Assembly: GCF_040289685.1 (NCBI RefSeq)
Contig: NZ_PSLQ01000002.1
Span: 62,001 to 126,000 of the forward strand
Length of the DNA stretch: 64,000 bases
Reading direction: 5' to 3'
From: Pyrinomonas sp040289685
GTDB lineage: Bacteria > Acidobacteriota > Blastocatellia > Pyrinomonadales > Pyrinomonadaceae
The notes under the pieces were generated by a model. That model was not told the DNA's origin and ran no database searches. It worked only from the letters and a program-made list of their open reading frames with translations. This document shows, piece by piece, positions 17,676-26,532 of this stretch. Positions within the stretch are counted from its first letter, which is position 1. The number at the start of each line of letters is the position of its first letter. Both the position numbers and the translations under genes were made by a program.

Positions 17676-19385
17676 ATGGCACGTAGCCTCTCCCGCTCGA
17701 TTCCCCGAATCTTTCTGCTCGGTGTGCTGTTTATTCCGGGCACCCCGCTGACGGCGCAGACGCCTTCGGCCTCGGCACTGCGCGGCGCACAAAGCGAGGT
17801 CGAACGTCAGGAAGCGCGCGTGTCACAGATCATCGCGCGGGCCGAGAGCCTGTTCAAACAGGGGGAACTCAACCTCCGCGACAACCGACGCGAACAAGCG
17901 CGCGACGATTTTGACAAGGCTGTTGACGTGATCCTCGAATCCGGCCTCGATGTGCGTGCCAACCCGCGGCTGCGCGATTATTACCTGCAGTTGGTCGAGC
18001 GTATTTATCGGCTTGAAGTGCCGCAAAGCGTGCCGACAAGGGGCGGCGAAACCCTGGTCGCACAAGCTGCTTCCCCACAGATTGGGTTCCGTCAACAGAC
18101 GTTCGAGCCTTCGCCGCTCGACGAGTTGAGTCGTTTGACTCTGACGCCAGAGGAGGAGAACGTCAGTCCCGAAGATGTTGCCCAGCTAGAGGCCGCTAAA
18201 AGCGCAGTCAACTTCAACTTCAAGATCAACCCGCTCATTCAGCAGTTCATCAACTACTATCAGGGGCGCGGGCGCGCGACCATGGAGGCGGGTCTTCGCC
18301 GTTCGGGGCGTTACATGAAGCTTGCCCGTCGCATCTTCCGCGAAGAAGGGGTGCCGGAAGACCTCGCGTGGCTCGCGCAGGTCGAGAGCGCTTGGCAACC
18401 GCTGGCCCGGTCATGGGCTGGTGCCTCAGGTCTGTGGCAGTTCGTCCCCGGAACGGGTCTGCGTTATGGGTTGCGGCAGACGGCATGGGTTGACGAGCGT
18501 CATAGCTTCGAAAAGGCAACGCGCGCCTCGGCCCGCTACTTGAAGTGGCTCGCACAGCGCTACGGCGGCAATTGGGAACTGGCGCTGGCCGCTTACAACA
18601 CGGGCGAGGGCAACATTGACCGCGCCATCGCGCGAGTGGGAGCGGCCGATTTCTGGCAAATCTACCCCTACATCGCCCAAGAGACACGCAACTACGTTCC
18701 GAACATCCTAGCCACCATCTTGATCGCCAAGAACCCGGAGAAGTATGGCTTTGCGCACGTCAAACCAGAGCCGCCTCTTTCTTACGATACGGTGAGCGTG
18801 CCGCCGCTGACGAGCTTGCGCTTCATCGCCGAAGCGACCGAGACGAGCCTAGAGTATCTGCGCGACCTCAACCCTGAACTTCGTCGTGACACGACGCCGC
18901 AAGGCGAATCTTACGCTGTACGTGTGCCGCCCGGACGCGGACGAAGCTTGGTCGCTTTGCTCAAGCGCATTCCGCCAGACCAACGTAATTCGATTCGGTT
19001 CGCGCGCGTTGCGCCGGGCGAAAACCTTGCGACCATCGCTGCGCGCACAGGAGCCAATCTGTCGCAATTACAGGCGCTCAACGAAGGCGTCGAAATCAAG
19101 CCGGGCAGCCGCATCCTCGTCCCCGCTGGCAGCGTCAAGAACGTCGTGATGACGCGGCCGACTGCTGCGGGCAACGTCGCTCCGACCAAGCGTTTGGTTC
19201 GCATACGTGCGCGCCAAGGCGAGACAGTTGCACAGATTGCAGCTCGTTACGGAGCCTCTGCCGATGAGGTGGCGCGCCTGAACGGCGTGGCGGCCAATTC
19301 TCCGCTCGCTGCCGGACGCGAGATCGTCGTTCCGGCCTCTGGCGGCGTTAAGTCCTCAGCCGCACCGCGTCGCCGTCGTCGCTAG
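17676..19385 (+). CDS. MltD-like lytic transglycosylase with LysM repeats
   Basis: A 569-residue envelope enzyme expected to cleave the MurNAc-GlcNAc bond of peptidoglycan. A signal peptide (MARSLSRSIPRIFLLGVLF...LTAQ) is followed by a helical region. The SLT catalytic domain contains the catalytic Glu in LAQVESAWQPLARSWAGASG and the family motifs GLWQFVPGTG and AAYNTGEGNIDRAI. Two LysM-type segments follow (FARVAPGENLATIAART...LNEG and IRARQGETVAQIAARYG...LNGV), then a basic tail. Start ATG 17676 has GGAGG 5 bp upstream; the frame is open upstream but lacks a start of this quality. Periplasmic or outer-membrane associated. Confidence 0.93.
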   Translation: MARSLSRSIPRIFLLGVLFIPGTPLTAQTPSASALRGAQSEVERQEARVSQIIARAESLFKQGELNLRDNRREQARDDFDKAVDVILESGLDVRANPRLRDYYLQLVERIYRLEVPQSVPTRGGETLVAQAASPQIGFRQQTFEPSPLDELSRLTLTPEEENVSPEDVAQLEAAKSAVNFNFKINPLIQQFINYYQGRGRATMEAGLRRSGRYMKLARRIFREEGVPEDLAWLAQVESAWQPLARSWAGASGLWQFVPGTGLRYGLRQTAWVDERHSFEKATRASARYLKWLAQRYGGNWELALAAYNTGEGNIDRAIARVGAADFWQIYPYIAQETRNYVPNILATILIAKNPEKYGFAHVKPEPPLSYDTVSVPPLTSLRFIAEATETSLEYLRDLNPELRRDTTPQGESYAVRVPPGRGRSLVALLKRIPPDQRNSIRFARVAPGENLATIAARTGANLSQLQALNEGVEIKPGSRILVPAGSVKNVVMTRPTAAGNVAPTKRLVRIRARQGETVAQIAARYGASADEVARLNGVAANSPLAAGREIVVPASGGVKSSAAPRRRRR

Positions 19386-19841
19386 CGGGTTGGCGGAAAG
19401 GCCTCGTGGTCCAGGTTTCGAAAGCGCGCCGCATGCTATTGCTCATGGTGGTAGCGCGCAAAGCGCGCAATGGGCTTGTGGTGCAAGTTTCGAAAGCGCG
19501 CCGCCTGCGATGGCGCGCTTTCGAGTTTTCAAGGGCGGAGACGGAACAAGTCGCCGACGTTCACTTAAATTTTGAACCATATGGACGCCCGCTGGTTTTC
19601 GGGGATTGAAATGCGCCTTGGCGTTTTCAGCGCCTCGTTGGACGTCTTCGAGACCTCGGTGTTTGCATCGCGCGGAAGTTTGTCGAAGTAGCCGTGCGAG
19701 GCGCGTCGTTGAAAGCTTTTGTTCCGCATGAGAGCAGAAGTGCGAGGATCCATTTGGAAAGAGCACATCGTCAAGGCTTCCGTCTCCCCTCCTTTGATTT
19801 CGACGAAAAATCGGCTCCTGAATTTGGGGGAATGCCTCACC
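19386..19841. other. Intergenic region with a 37 bp spaced direct repeat
   Basis: About 455 bp without a supported gene. A 37 bp sequence at 19400-19436 recurs at 19472-19508, 72 bp later, with five mismatches; both copies contain gtttcgaaagcgcgccgc. The 35 bp between them is unrelated to the repeat. No cas genes or further copies were seen. Confidence 0.85.
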
Positions 19842-21413
19842 ATGCTCTTTTGCACTCGTTCAGCAGCCGTATACGGCATCGATGCTGATTTGGTTGAAGT
19901 GGAAGTCGATCTGGTCCCGTCGCGCGGCGAGAGCGACGCGACAGCGTCGGTGACCATCGTTGGATTGCCGGACTTAGCCGTGCGCGAATCGCGCGAGCGC
20001 ATTCGCGCCGCGATCAACAACAGCGGCTTCTTCTTTCCCTTCAGCCGAACGACGGTCAATCTCGCCCCCGCCGACGTGCGCAAAGAAGGTGCCAGTTTCG
20101 ATTTGCCAATCGCGCTCGGCATCCTTGGAGCAAACGGCGATCTAGGCGCCCTCACCGGACTCGAAAAGGTGCTCGCCGTGGGCGAACTGGCCCTTGATGG
20201 GCGCGTGCGCCCTGTACGCGGCGTTCTACCGATCGCCATGCGCGCGCGCCAAGCGCGCATCGAGCACTTGCTCGTCCCTGAGGAGAATGCTGCTGAAGCG
20301 GCCGTGGTGACGGGCGTCAACGTCTATCCGGTAGCGGATCTGCGACGTGCCGTCGAGACGGCGCTGGCGCTCGAAAGCGGCGAAGCGAGTCAACGTCCAG
20401 CGCCGTTGCGCCTTGATCCGCACGCGCTCATGGCGCACAGAGATGAGTACGCCGTGGATTTTCGCGAAGTGCGTGGGCAGCACGCGGCTAAACGCGCGCT
20501 GGAGGTGGCGAGCGCGGGCGCGCACAATATCCTGCTCATCGGTCCGCCCGGATCCGGCAAGACCATGCTCGCCAAGCGCATCCCGACGATTTTGCCGCCG
20601 CTGGAATTCGAGGCGGCGTTGGAATTGACCAAGATCTATTCGGTAGCCGGATTAACGGGGCGCGTCGGGTTGGTCACGCAGCGTCCTTTTCGCTCGCCTC
20701 ACCACACGATCAGCGACGCCGGATTGATCGGCGGCGGCGCCGTTCCGCGTCCTGGCGAAGTGTCGCTTGCGCATCACGGCGTACTCTTTCTCGACGAGCT
20801 GCCGGAGTTCGACCGCAGCGTTCTGGAGGTGCTGCGTCAGCCTTTGGAAGATCAGAAGGTGACCATCAGCCGCGCGGCGATGTCGTTGACCTTTCCTTCT
20901 TCGTTCATGCTCGTCGCTGCGATGAATCCTTGCCCCTGCGGGTTTTGGAACGACCCGACGCGCGAGTGCCACTGTACGCCGTTGCAGATCAGACGTTACG
21001 TCGGAAGGATCTCCGGCCCGTTGCTTGACCGCATAGACATTCACATAGACGTGCCCGCCGTGAAGTTCAGGGAGTTGACGGGCGAAGGGCCGACAGCGGA
21101 AAGTTCAGCCGATATCCGCGCGCGCGTCATGCAAGCGCGCGAAAGACAACGGGCGCGCTTTCAAGGCGAGGGCATCTTCGCCAACGCGCAGATGCAACCG
21201 CGACATATTCGTCGCTTCTGTCGCATTGACGCCGAGTGCGAGCGGATGTTAGAGAATGCTGTGGCGCGGTTGGGGTTATCGGCACGCGCCATTGACCGCA
21301 TACTGAAGGTAAGTCGCACCATCGCCGATCTCGAGGGGACGACCGAGATTCGGCCCGCGCACATCGCCGAGGCCGTAGGCTACCGTTCGCTCGACCGTGT
21401 CTATTGGACTTGA
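19842..21413 (+). CDS. ComM/YifB-family Mg-chelatase-like AAA+ ATPase
   Basis: A 523-residue protein. The N-terminal Lon-protease-like (ChlI) domain reads VEVEVDLVPSR...VTIVGLPDLAVRESRERIRAAI and RKEGASFDLPIALGIL. The AAA+ module has Walker A IGPPGSGKTMLAKRIPTILPP, Walker B GVLFLDELPEF and AMNPCPCG. The C-terminal Mg_chelatase_C reads RAIDRILKVSRTIADL...HIAEAVGYRS. ComM is a helicase-like factor promoting branch migration during natural transformation; outside that context its role is less clear. ATG 19842 matches the family N-terminus. It stands alone. Confidence 0.93.
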   Translation: MLFCTRSAAVYGIDADLVEVEVDLVPSRGESDATASVTIVGLPDLAVRESRERIRAAINNSGFFFPFSRTTVNLAPADVRKEGASFDLPIALGILGANGDLGALTGLEKVLAVGELALDGRVRPVRGVLPIAMRARQARIEHLLVPEENAAEAAVVTGVNVYPVADLRRAVETALALESGEASQRPAPLRLDPHALMAHRDEYAVDFREVRGQHAAKRALEVASAGAHNILLIGPPGSGKTMLAKRIPTILPPLEFEAALELTKIYSVAGLTGRVGLVTQRPFRSPHHTISDAGLIGGGAVPRPGEVSLAHHGVLFLDELPEFDRSVLEVLRQPLEDQKVTISRAAMSLTFPSSFMLVAAMNPCPCGFWNDPTRECHCTPLQIRRYVGRISGPLLDRIDIHIDVPAVKFRELTGEGPTAESSADIRARVMQARERQRARFQGEGIFANAQMQPRHIRRFCRIDAECERMLENAVARLGLSARAIDRILKVSRTIADLEGTTEIRPAHIAEAVGYRSLDRVYWT

Positions 21414-21522
21414 GCGTGCACGAAAACGTCGGCGCGGTGCACGAAAAGATCAATTCTTACGGCGGACAAGGCAACGACGCGCATCACCGAGGGCATCACA
21501 AGGCGCGTGGGAGGAGCTTGAC

Positions 21523-21555
21523 GCAAAGCCGTCGGTTCGCAAGAAACGGCTTTGC
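21523..21555 (+). terminator. 10 bp stem hairpin between comM-like and sigma genes
   Basis: Perfect stem GCAAAGCCGT (21523-21532) and ACGGCTTTGC (21546-21555) with a 13 nt loop. A smaller CGAAG-ATGT-CTTCG hairpin followed by TTTG comes soon after. No long U tract, so it may be a weak terminator or an mRNA structure. Confidence 0.45.
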
Positions 21556-21653
21556 CAGCGAAGATGTCTTCGTTTGAGCGTGTACTGTCCGTCGCGCGCT
21601 AGGAGGGGTCAGAGGGTCTTCCAAGCCTTGTTGCCGGGGCGGGCAGCGAACAC

Positions 21654-22256
21654 GTGACCGAAGCCGAAAAAGTCGAAGCGGGAACGCCGCAAGAATCCGA
21701 TTTCGAACTAGCGCAGCGGGCTGCACGCGGCGATGCGCAAGCGTTCGAACGGCTTTATGAACGCCACAATCGGCGCGTCTATTCGCTCTGCCTGCGCATG
21801 ACGGGCAACACGAGCGAGGCCGAAGACCTGATGCAAGAGGTCTTCATTCAGCTCTTCCGCAAGATCGGAAGCTTTCGCGGCGAGTCGGCGTTCACTACTT
21901 GGTTGCATCGTCTGACGGTCAATCAAGTGCTGATGCACTTTCGCAAGCGTGGGGTGCGCTTGGAACAGACGACCGAAGATGGCGAAACGCCCGTGCAAAT
22001 CGTCAAGGGCACGGAGAATCCCAACGCGATGCCGATCGTCGATCGGATCGCGCTCGACAAAGCCATCGCGCAACTGCCGCCCGGTTATCGAACCGTCTTC
22101 GTGCTCCACGACATCGAAGGACACGAGCACGAAGAGATCGCGCGCATGCTGGGTTGCTCGGTTGGCACCAGCAAATCGCAACTACACAAGGCGCGTATGA
22201 GGTTGCGCGAGTTGTTGAGACAGCAGAATCCGCCCAAAAACCGCTCGCGCGAGTAA
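21654..22256 (+). CDS. ECF-family RNA polymerase sigma factor
   Basis: A 200-residue ECF sigma factor starting at GTG 21654. Region 2 reads FERLYERHNRRVYSLCLRMTGN...AEDLMQEVFIQLFRKIGSFRG and FTTWLHRLTVNQVLMHFRKR. Region 4 reads AIAQLPPGYRTVFVLHD, HEHEEIARMLGCSVGTSKSQLHKARMRLR. The next gene encodes a zinc-finger anti-sigma factor and the two after that encode secreted DUF4097-like proteins, suggesting an envelope-signal module. Its stop codon lies in the loop of a strong hairpin. Confidence 0.95.
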   Translation: MTEAEKVEAGTPQESDFELAQRAARGDAQAFERLYERHNRRVYSLCLRMTGNTSEAEDLMQEVFIQLFRKIGSFRGESAFTTWLHRLTVNQVLMHFRKRGVRLEQTTEDGETPVQIVKGTENPNAMPIVDRIALDKAIAQLPPGYRTVFVLHDIEGHEHEEIARMLGCSVGTSKSQLHKARMRLRELLRQQNPPKNRSRE

Positions 22257-22264
22257 CTCGCGCG
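22246..22264 (+). other. Hairpin enclosing the sigma-factor stop codon
   Basis: CGCGCGAG and CTCGCGCG form an 8 bp perfect stem whose three-base loop is the TAA stop of the sigma gene; the stem can extend by two pairs. It could attenuate or stabilise the sigma/anti-sigma mRNA. Confidence 0.5.
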
Positions 22265-22388
22265 GGGCGTCTTGCTGGGCGACGAGCATCTCGCGAAAAG
22301 AGCGGAAACAGACCATTGCGGCGCCATTTAGGCCCATGAAGATTGCCGGTGAGAAGCTGCTTTGCCTTCATACCGGAGGTTTTGAAGG

Positions 22389-23114
22389 ATGGAGTGCTGG
22401 AACTGTCAAGCTTTGCTGAGCGAATTGATTGACGGCACGCTCGCTGGCGACGAGCGTGCAAGCGTCGAAGAACATCTCGCACGGTGCGCTGCCTGCGCCC
22501 AAGTGCACGACGAACTATCGATCATCGTCCTTGCGGCGCGCGATTGCCACGCCTACCCATTAGTCCCTCCCGATGAACGTCGCATCTGGATGCGAATCAG
22601 AAACCGGTTGATCGCAGAGCAACAGCAACTGGAAAACGCGCACACGGCGACAGCGACGACGCCGACGTCGAATCGGACCGGTTGGCTGACGCGGTTTTTG
22701 AACAAGAAGTGGCAACTATCTTTGCCGCAACTGAGCGCCGCCATGGCCGCTATCATCGTGGTGGTCTCGTTGGTGACGGCGCTTTCGCTTAACGCTTTGC
22801 AGCGTGTGACCGTGTCGAGAGCGGATAGCGCCCGCAGCGAGGCGATAAGCGTCCGTCCAGTCGCGCTCGATGATTATCTGCGCCAACAACAACTGGCGAT
22901 CGAGTACTGGCAGCAGCGAGTCAACGAACGGCGCGTCCGTTGGAACCCGAAGATGCGCGAAGCGTTCGATCGCAACATGCAGGTCATCGATCAGGCGGTG
23001 CAGAACTCTTTGCGCGAACTCGAGCGCAACCCCCATGATGAGGTGTCGGAAGAGATGCTCAACGTCGCGCTTCGGGAGAAGATGGAACTGCTTCGCGAAT
23101 TTTCCGAGCTTTGA
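22389..23114 (+). CDS. Zinc-finger anti-sigma factor, single-pass membrane protein
   Basis: A 241-residue protein. The N-terminus MECWNCQALLSELIDGTLAG...VEEHLARCAACAQVHDEL is a ZAS/zf-HC2 domain with the HxxxCxxC motif. A single transmembrane helix (AAMAAIIVVVSLVTALSLNAL) precedes a C-terminal helical, probably periplasmic, region rich in Arg and Glu. It lies 132 bp after its cognate sigma gene. Start ATG 22389 follows GGAGG. It should hold the sigma factor inactive at the inner membrane. Confidence 0.88.
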   Translation: MECWNCQALLSELIDGTLAGDERASVEEHLARCAACAQVHDELSIIVLAARDCHAYPLVPPDERRIWMRIRNRLIAEQQQLENAHTATATTPTSNRTGWLTRFLNKKWQLSLPQLSAAMAAIIVVVSLVTALSLNALQRVTVSRADSARSEAISVRPVALDDYLRQQQLAIEYWQQRVNERRVRWNPKMREAFDRNMQVIDQAVQNSLRELERNPHDEVSEEMLNVALREKMELLREFSEL

Positions 23115-23209
23115 GCGTGAAGCCCATCTTTTCGCGCAGCGCGCGCATCAAAGCAATTCGTGCTCTACGCGCGCAAATCATGTCGGAGTGATGAACCGAG
23201 TTTTCTTCG

Positions 23210-23968
23210 ATGAAGATCAATTCAAGGTTCGCCCGAAAAGGTTTCAGTAGACCGTTGGTCGCCGTGCTTTGTTTGGTGGTCGTTGCCCCAGCCGCTTTGG
23301 CGCAACAACGCTACGCGCGCACGTTCGCCGTCTCGCCGCGCATTCGCGTGCAAGTGGTGAATCTATCGGGGCGCATCGTGGTTGAAGGTTGGGGGCGCAA
23401 CGAAGTGAAGGTCACAGCCAGCGCCGAAGCGCCTCCGGCCCGCATCGTGCCGGAGATAGGCGAAAGCGCGTTCGTCGTCAACGTCGTTCAAGTGAATCGT
23501 GGGCGCGAGATCGGCGACGTCAACTTCTTGATCTTCGTCCCGACAACAGCCAGCGTAGACCTTGAAACCAAACGGGGCGATATCACCGTGCGCGGCATTC
23601 GCGGGCAAATGGTGCGCGCGCGCGTGAGCACCGAGGGCGATATCGAGTTGACTGACATTAGTACGGGGATGTTGATGGCTGAAAACACCATGGGCGACAT
23701 CCTCTTCGATGGCGATCTGCTGCCCAACGGCAACTACACGCTCGCTTCCATGCAAGGCAACATCAACATCCGCATTCCGGCAGATGCGGCCTTTCGCTTG
23801 AACGCAACGGCGCCTTTGACGCGCAACATCAATCTTGGCGAATTCGCACGCTTGGGACTTTTTAGTTTCATGAGCGGCAATCGCAAGGTGATCGGCAAGA
23901 CGGGCGACGGACGCGCCCTGCTTAACGTCTTCAATCAAGGTGGTCCGATCATCTTCACGCGGCGTTGA
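23210..23968 (+). CDS. Secreted DUF4097-like beta-helical protein
   Basis: A 252-residue exported protein with signal peptide MKINSRFARKGF...LVVVAPAALAQQ. The mature part shows repeats of short strands with GxI/V patterns: VNLSGRIVVEGWGRNEVKVTA, SVDLETKRGDITVRGIRGQ, STEGDIELTDIS, NYTLASMQGNINIRIPAD. This is typical of DUF4097/putative auto-transporter adhesin head-like beta-helices. Function is unknown. Position after a sigma/anti-sigma pair suggests it is a target or part of an envelope response. Confidence 0.75.
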   Translation: MKINSRFARKGFSRPLVAVLCLVVVAPAALAQQRYARTFAVSPRIRVQVVNLSGRIVVEGWGRNEVKVTASAEAPPARIVPEIGESAFVVNVVQVNRGREIGDVNFLIFVPTTASVDLETKRGDITVRGIRGQMVRARVSTEGDIELTDISTGMLMAENTMGDILFDGDLLPNGNYTLASMQGNINIRIPADAAFRLNATAPLTRNINLGEFARLGLFSFMSGNRKVIGKTGDGRALLNVFNQGGPIIFTRR

Positions 23969-23984
23969 AACGAGCTGCCACAGC

Positions 23985-24899
23985 ATGCGTTTAAACGTGC
24001 GCCCCAGCCTTTTCTTCCCTTTGATGCTGCTCGCCTCCTCTTTCGGCGCCGCAGCCGTAGTCGCGCAACAACCTCAACGACCGAGTCCGAGCGGAGAGTT
24101 CGTGCGCACGACGACGCGGCGCGAGATGCGCCGTTTCCCTTATGGCGGCGCCATCAGCCTTTTCGGCGCGCCGCAAGGATCAGTGACGGTGGAATCTTGG
24201 TCGCGCGCCGAGGTCGAGATCACGGCTGAAACGGAGATACGCGCGAGCAGCGAAGACGATCTCGCGCTGCTTGCGCGCGTGACCGACTTCGTGTTGGATG
24301 AGGAGCCGAATCGCTTGCGTATCTTCACCACTGGCACGCACGACCGACGCACGCTTAAACGCCTCGCGCCGGACTTCCCACGTCGTTTGCTCAATGCTTG
24401 GTGGAAGGTCGATTATCTCGTTCGCGTCCCGCCGCAGACCGATCTCGAAATCTACACCGGACGAGGCGCGTTGCGCGTTGGCGGCGTCGAAGGGAACATC
24501 AAGTTGAACGCGGCGGAAGCGGAGGCCACGCTGGAGCTATCGGGCGGCGATGTCATGGCCGTCATTGGCCGCGGCAAGGTCAACGTCCGTCTGACGGCCC
24601 CAAGCTGGCGCGGGCGTGGTGCCAACGTCAATCTCGCTTCCGGCGAATTGATTGTGGAGTTGCCCGCCGGATTGAACGCTGATCTGCGTCTATCCGTGCT
24701 TCGAACGGGTCGCATACTCGATGAAACGAACCGCTCCATCAAGAAGATCACGCCCGAGGGACGCGCGTCTTTAATGCGCTTCGGAGCGGGAGGAGCCGTG
24801 CTCGCTTTCACCATCGGCGATGGCACGCTGCGTTTGGTCGAGCGCCAAGCGATGCGCCGCCCATTTCAAGATCGCATGACTCAACATCCGAGCGATTAA
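23985..24899 (+). CDS. Second secreted DUF4097-like protein
   Basis: A 304-residue exported protein beginning 16 bp after the previous gene. The signal peptide is MRLNVRPSLFFPLMLLASSFGAAAVVAQ. The body has AISLFGAPQGSVTVESWSRAEVEITAE, DLEIYTGRGALRVGGVEGNIKLNAAEAEATLELSGGDV and NVNLASGELIVELP, resembling its neighbour and DUF4097 proteins. ATG 23985 is chosen for the signal peptide; the frame is open further upstream inside the preceding gene. The pair probably arose by duplication and divergence and is likely co-transcribed. Function unknown. Confidence 0.75.
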   Translation: MRLNVRPSLFFPLMLLASSFGAAAVVAQQPQRPSPSGEFVRTTTRREMRRFPYGGAISLFGAPQGSVTVESWSRAEVEITAETEIRASSEDDLALLARVTDFVLDEEPNRLRIFTTGTHDRRTLKRLAPDFPRRLLNAWWKVDYLVRVPPQTDLEIYTGRGALRVGGVEGNIKLNAAEAEATLELSGGDVMAVIGRGKVNVRLTAPSWRGRGANVNLASGELIVELPAGLNADLRLSVLRTGRILDETNRSIKKITPEGRASLMRFGAGGAVLAFTIGDGTLRLVERQAMRRPFQDRMTQHPSD

Positions 24900-24985
24900 T
24901 CAACTTGGTCATCGCTGACCAGTTGCCGATGTCCGCTGGCGACTTCGATCTTCTTTCGGCGCAGGCCATCCCAGCGCGTTGAGGC

Positions 24986-25015
24986 TGGACTAATGCGCTC
25001 CGGTGGGATTATGCT
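24986..25015 (+). promoter_or_regulatory. Possible promoter of dcd
   Basis: TGGACT at 24986-24991, an 18 bp spacer and TATGCT at 25010-25015, about 50 bp before the dcd start. Moderate match only. Confidence 0.3.
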
Positions 25016-25063
25016 GCACGATTCTCCGACGAAACTTTCCTGCTGAGGAGAAACGCTGAAAAG

Positions 25064-25654
25064 ATGAGCATCAAGTCGGATCGTTGGATCCGCCGCATGG
25101 TCGAAGAAGTCAAACTGATCGACCCTTTCGACCCACGTCTTCTGCGCGAAGTGGGTGGTCGGCGCATAATCTCTTGCGGCGCCTCTTCGTATGGTTACGA
25201 TATGCGTCTAGCGGACGACGGTTTCCGCGTTTTTTCGCCGATTCACGGACGCGAGATCGATCCGAAGAAGTTCGATGAAGAGTCGCTCATTGAGCCGCCG
25301 TTGCGGCGCGCTGAGGATGGCTCGCGCTACTACCTGTTGCCGCCGCACTCTTACGGTCTCGGCGTCTCGGTGGAGACCTTCAACTTGCCACGCAACGTGA
25401 CGGGGATCTGCATGGGCAAATCGACTTATGCGCGCGCCGGGTTGCTGGTCAACACCACGCCGCTCGAGGCCGGTTGGCGCGGACGACTGGTCGTCGAAAT
25501 CGCCAATTTGGCTAATCTCCCGCTGCGCGTTTACGTCAACGAGGGTATTGGCCAAGTGCTCTTCTTCGAGTCGGACGAAGAGTGCGAGACGAGCTACGCT
25601 GACCGCGATGGCAAGTATCAGAACCAGACCGGTTTGACCTATTCGCGCGTCTGA
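25064..25654 (+). CDS. dcd: dCTP deaminase
   Basis: A 196-residue enzyme of the dCTP deaminase/dUTPase superfamily that makes dUTP for thymidylate synthesis. Landmarks: LIDPFDPRLLREVGGRRIISCGASSYGYDMRLADDG, FNLPRNVTGICMGKSTYARAGLLVNTTPLEAGWRGRLVVEIANL and EGIGQVLFFESDEECETSYADRDGKYQNQTGLT. The residues expected for catalysis (STYAR, the ETSYADR region) are present. A GGAG-containing ribosome-binding site precedes ATG 25064. Some family members are bifunctional dCTP deaminase/dUTPases; I cannot tell which this is. Confidence 0.94.
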   Translation: MSIKSDRWIRRMVEEVKLIDPFDPRLLREVGGRRIISCGASSYGYDMRLADDGFRVFSPIHGREIDPKKFDEESLIEPPLRRAEDGSRYYLLPPHSYGLGVSVETFNLPRNVTGICMGKSTYARAGLLVNTTPLEAGWRGRLVVEIANLANLPLRVYVNEGIGQVLFFESDEECETSYADRDGKYQNQTGLTYSRV

Positions 25655-25682
25655 ACGGTGGGCGCTGGAAGAAAACGTCCTC

Positions 25683-26240
25683 ATGATTGAAACTTTTCTC
25701 GGCAAAAGGCCGCGCATTCATCCGAGCGCGTTCATCGCCGACAGCGCCGACATCATCGGAGATGTCGAAATCGGCGAAGAAGCATCCGTCTGGTTTCGCG
25801 TCGTTGTTCGCGGCGATGTGAACTCCGTGCGCATCGGAGCGCGCGCTAACGTGCAGGACGGAGCGGTGATTCACGTAACGCGCGGCTTGCACCCGACCTT
25901 TATCGAAGACGAGGTGACCATCGGACATGGGGCGATGGTCCACGGCTGTCGCATTGAACGCGGCTGCTTGATCGGCATCGGCGCCATCGTGCTCGATGGC
26001 GCGCTCATTGGAGCTGAATCTTTGATTGCTGCAGGTGCGCTCGTTACGCCGGGAACTAGCGTTCCGCCCCGCTCGCTCGTTATGGGCGCGCCGGCGCGCG
26101 TCGTGCGTCCGCTCAAACAGGAAGAACTCGTGCGACTCGAACGTTACTGGAAAAACTATGTCGAGTACGCCAAGATCTACAGAAGGAACGTCGCTCGCTA
26201 TGACGCGCGACAGACGGAGGGCGAATCCGAATCGCGCTGA
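25683..26240 (+). CDS. Gamma-class carbonic anhydrase-like left-handed beta-helix protein
   Basis: A 185-residue hexapeptide-repeat protein (family of YrdA/CaiE/PaaY). Repeats such as ADSADIIGDVEIGEEASVWFRVVVRGD, IGARANVQDGAVIH and CLIGIGAIVLDGALIG form the left-handed helix. Metal-ligand histidines fit VIHV and EVTIGHGAMVHGC. The ending GAPARVVRPL...E is family-typical. It could be an active gamma-carbonic anhydrase or an acyltransferase-like relative. It starts 28 bp after dcd and is probably co-transcribed. Confidence 0.88.
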   Translation: MIETFLGKRPRIHPSAFIADSADIIGDVEIGEEASVWFRVVVRGDVNSVRIGARANVQDGAVIHVTRGLHPTFIEDEVTIGHGAMVHGCRIERGCLIGIGAIVLDGALIGAESLIAAGALVTPGTSVPPRSLVMGAPARVVRPLKQEELVRLERYWKNYVEYAKIYRRNVARYDARQTEGESESR

Positions 26241-26310
26241 TTTGCGGGCGACCAACGACTGCGCTTCGGAGCGCAATGGGAATTGCGGTTCGCATATGGT
26301 TGGGGCGAAC

Positions 26311-26399
26311 AAAGAACCAGTTTCGATCGAGCGAAGTTGCAGGCGGAGACCTTAATTCAGTTGATTCGAGGCGGACTAAGGAACCAGTTTCGATCAAAC
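26311..26399. repeat. Spaced direct repeat upstream of hisS
   Basis: A 22 bp sequence at 26311-26332 (aaagaaccagtttcgatc plus 4 bases) recurs at 26378-26399, 67 bp later, with three mismatches, all transitions. The 292 bp gap upstream of hisS otherwise holds no supported gene. Confidence 0.82.
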
Positions 26400-26532
26400 A
26401 TGCTGCTCGCTGCAGAACGGTGCGCCGGCTGTGAAGGCAGCGCTTTGGGCCGTTTGCGCGCTCGTAAGCGAGGCGCGCTTGACGTTTGTTGCTGAAGGTT
26501 CCACTATTCTCCCCACAAGAAGAGAGAAGCTT

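Noticed and set aside
2241..26306. Similarity between 2241-2263 and 26284-26306 (both can read MRFxYGWG-like)
   Set aside because: Only about 23 bp with five or so mismatches; too weak to call a dispersed repeat.
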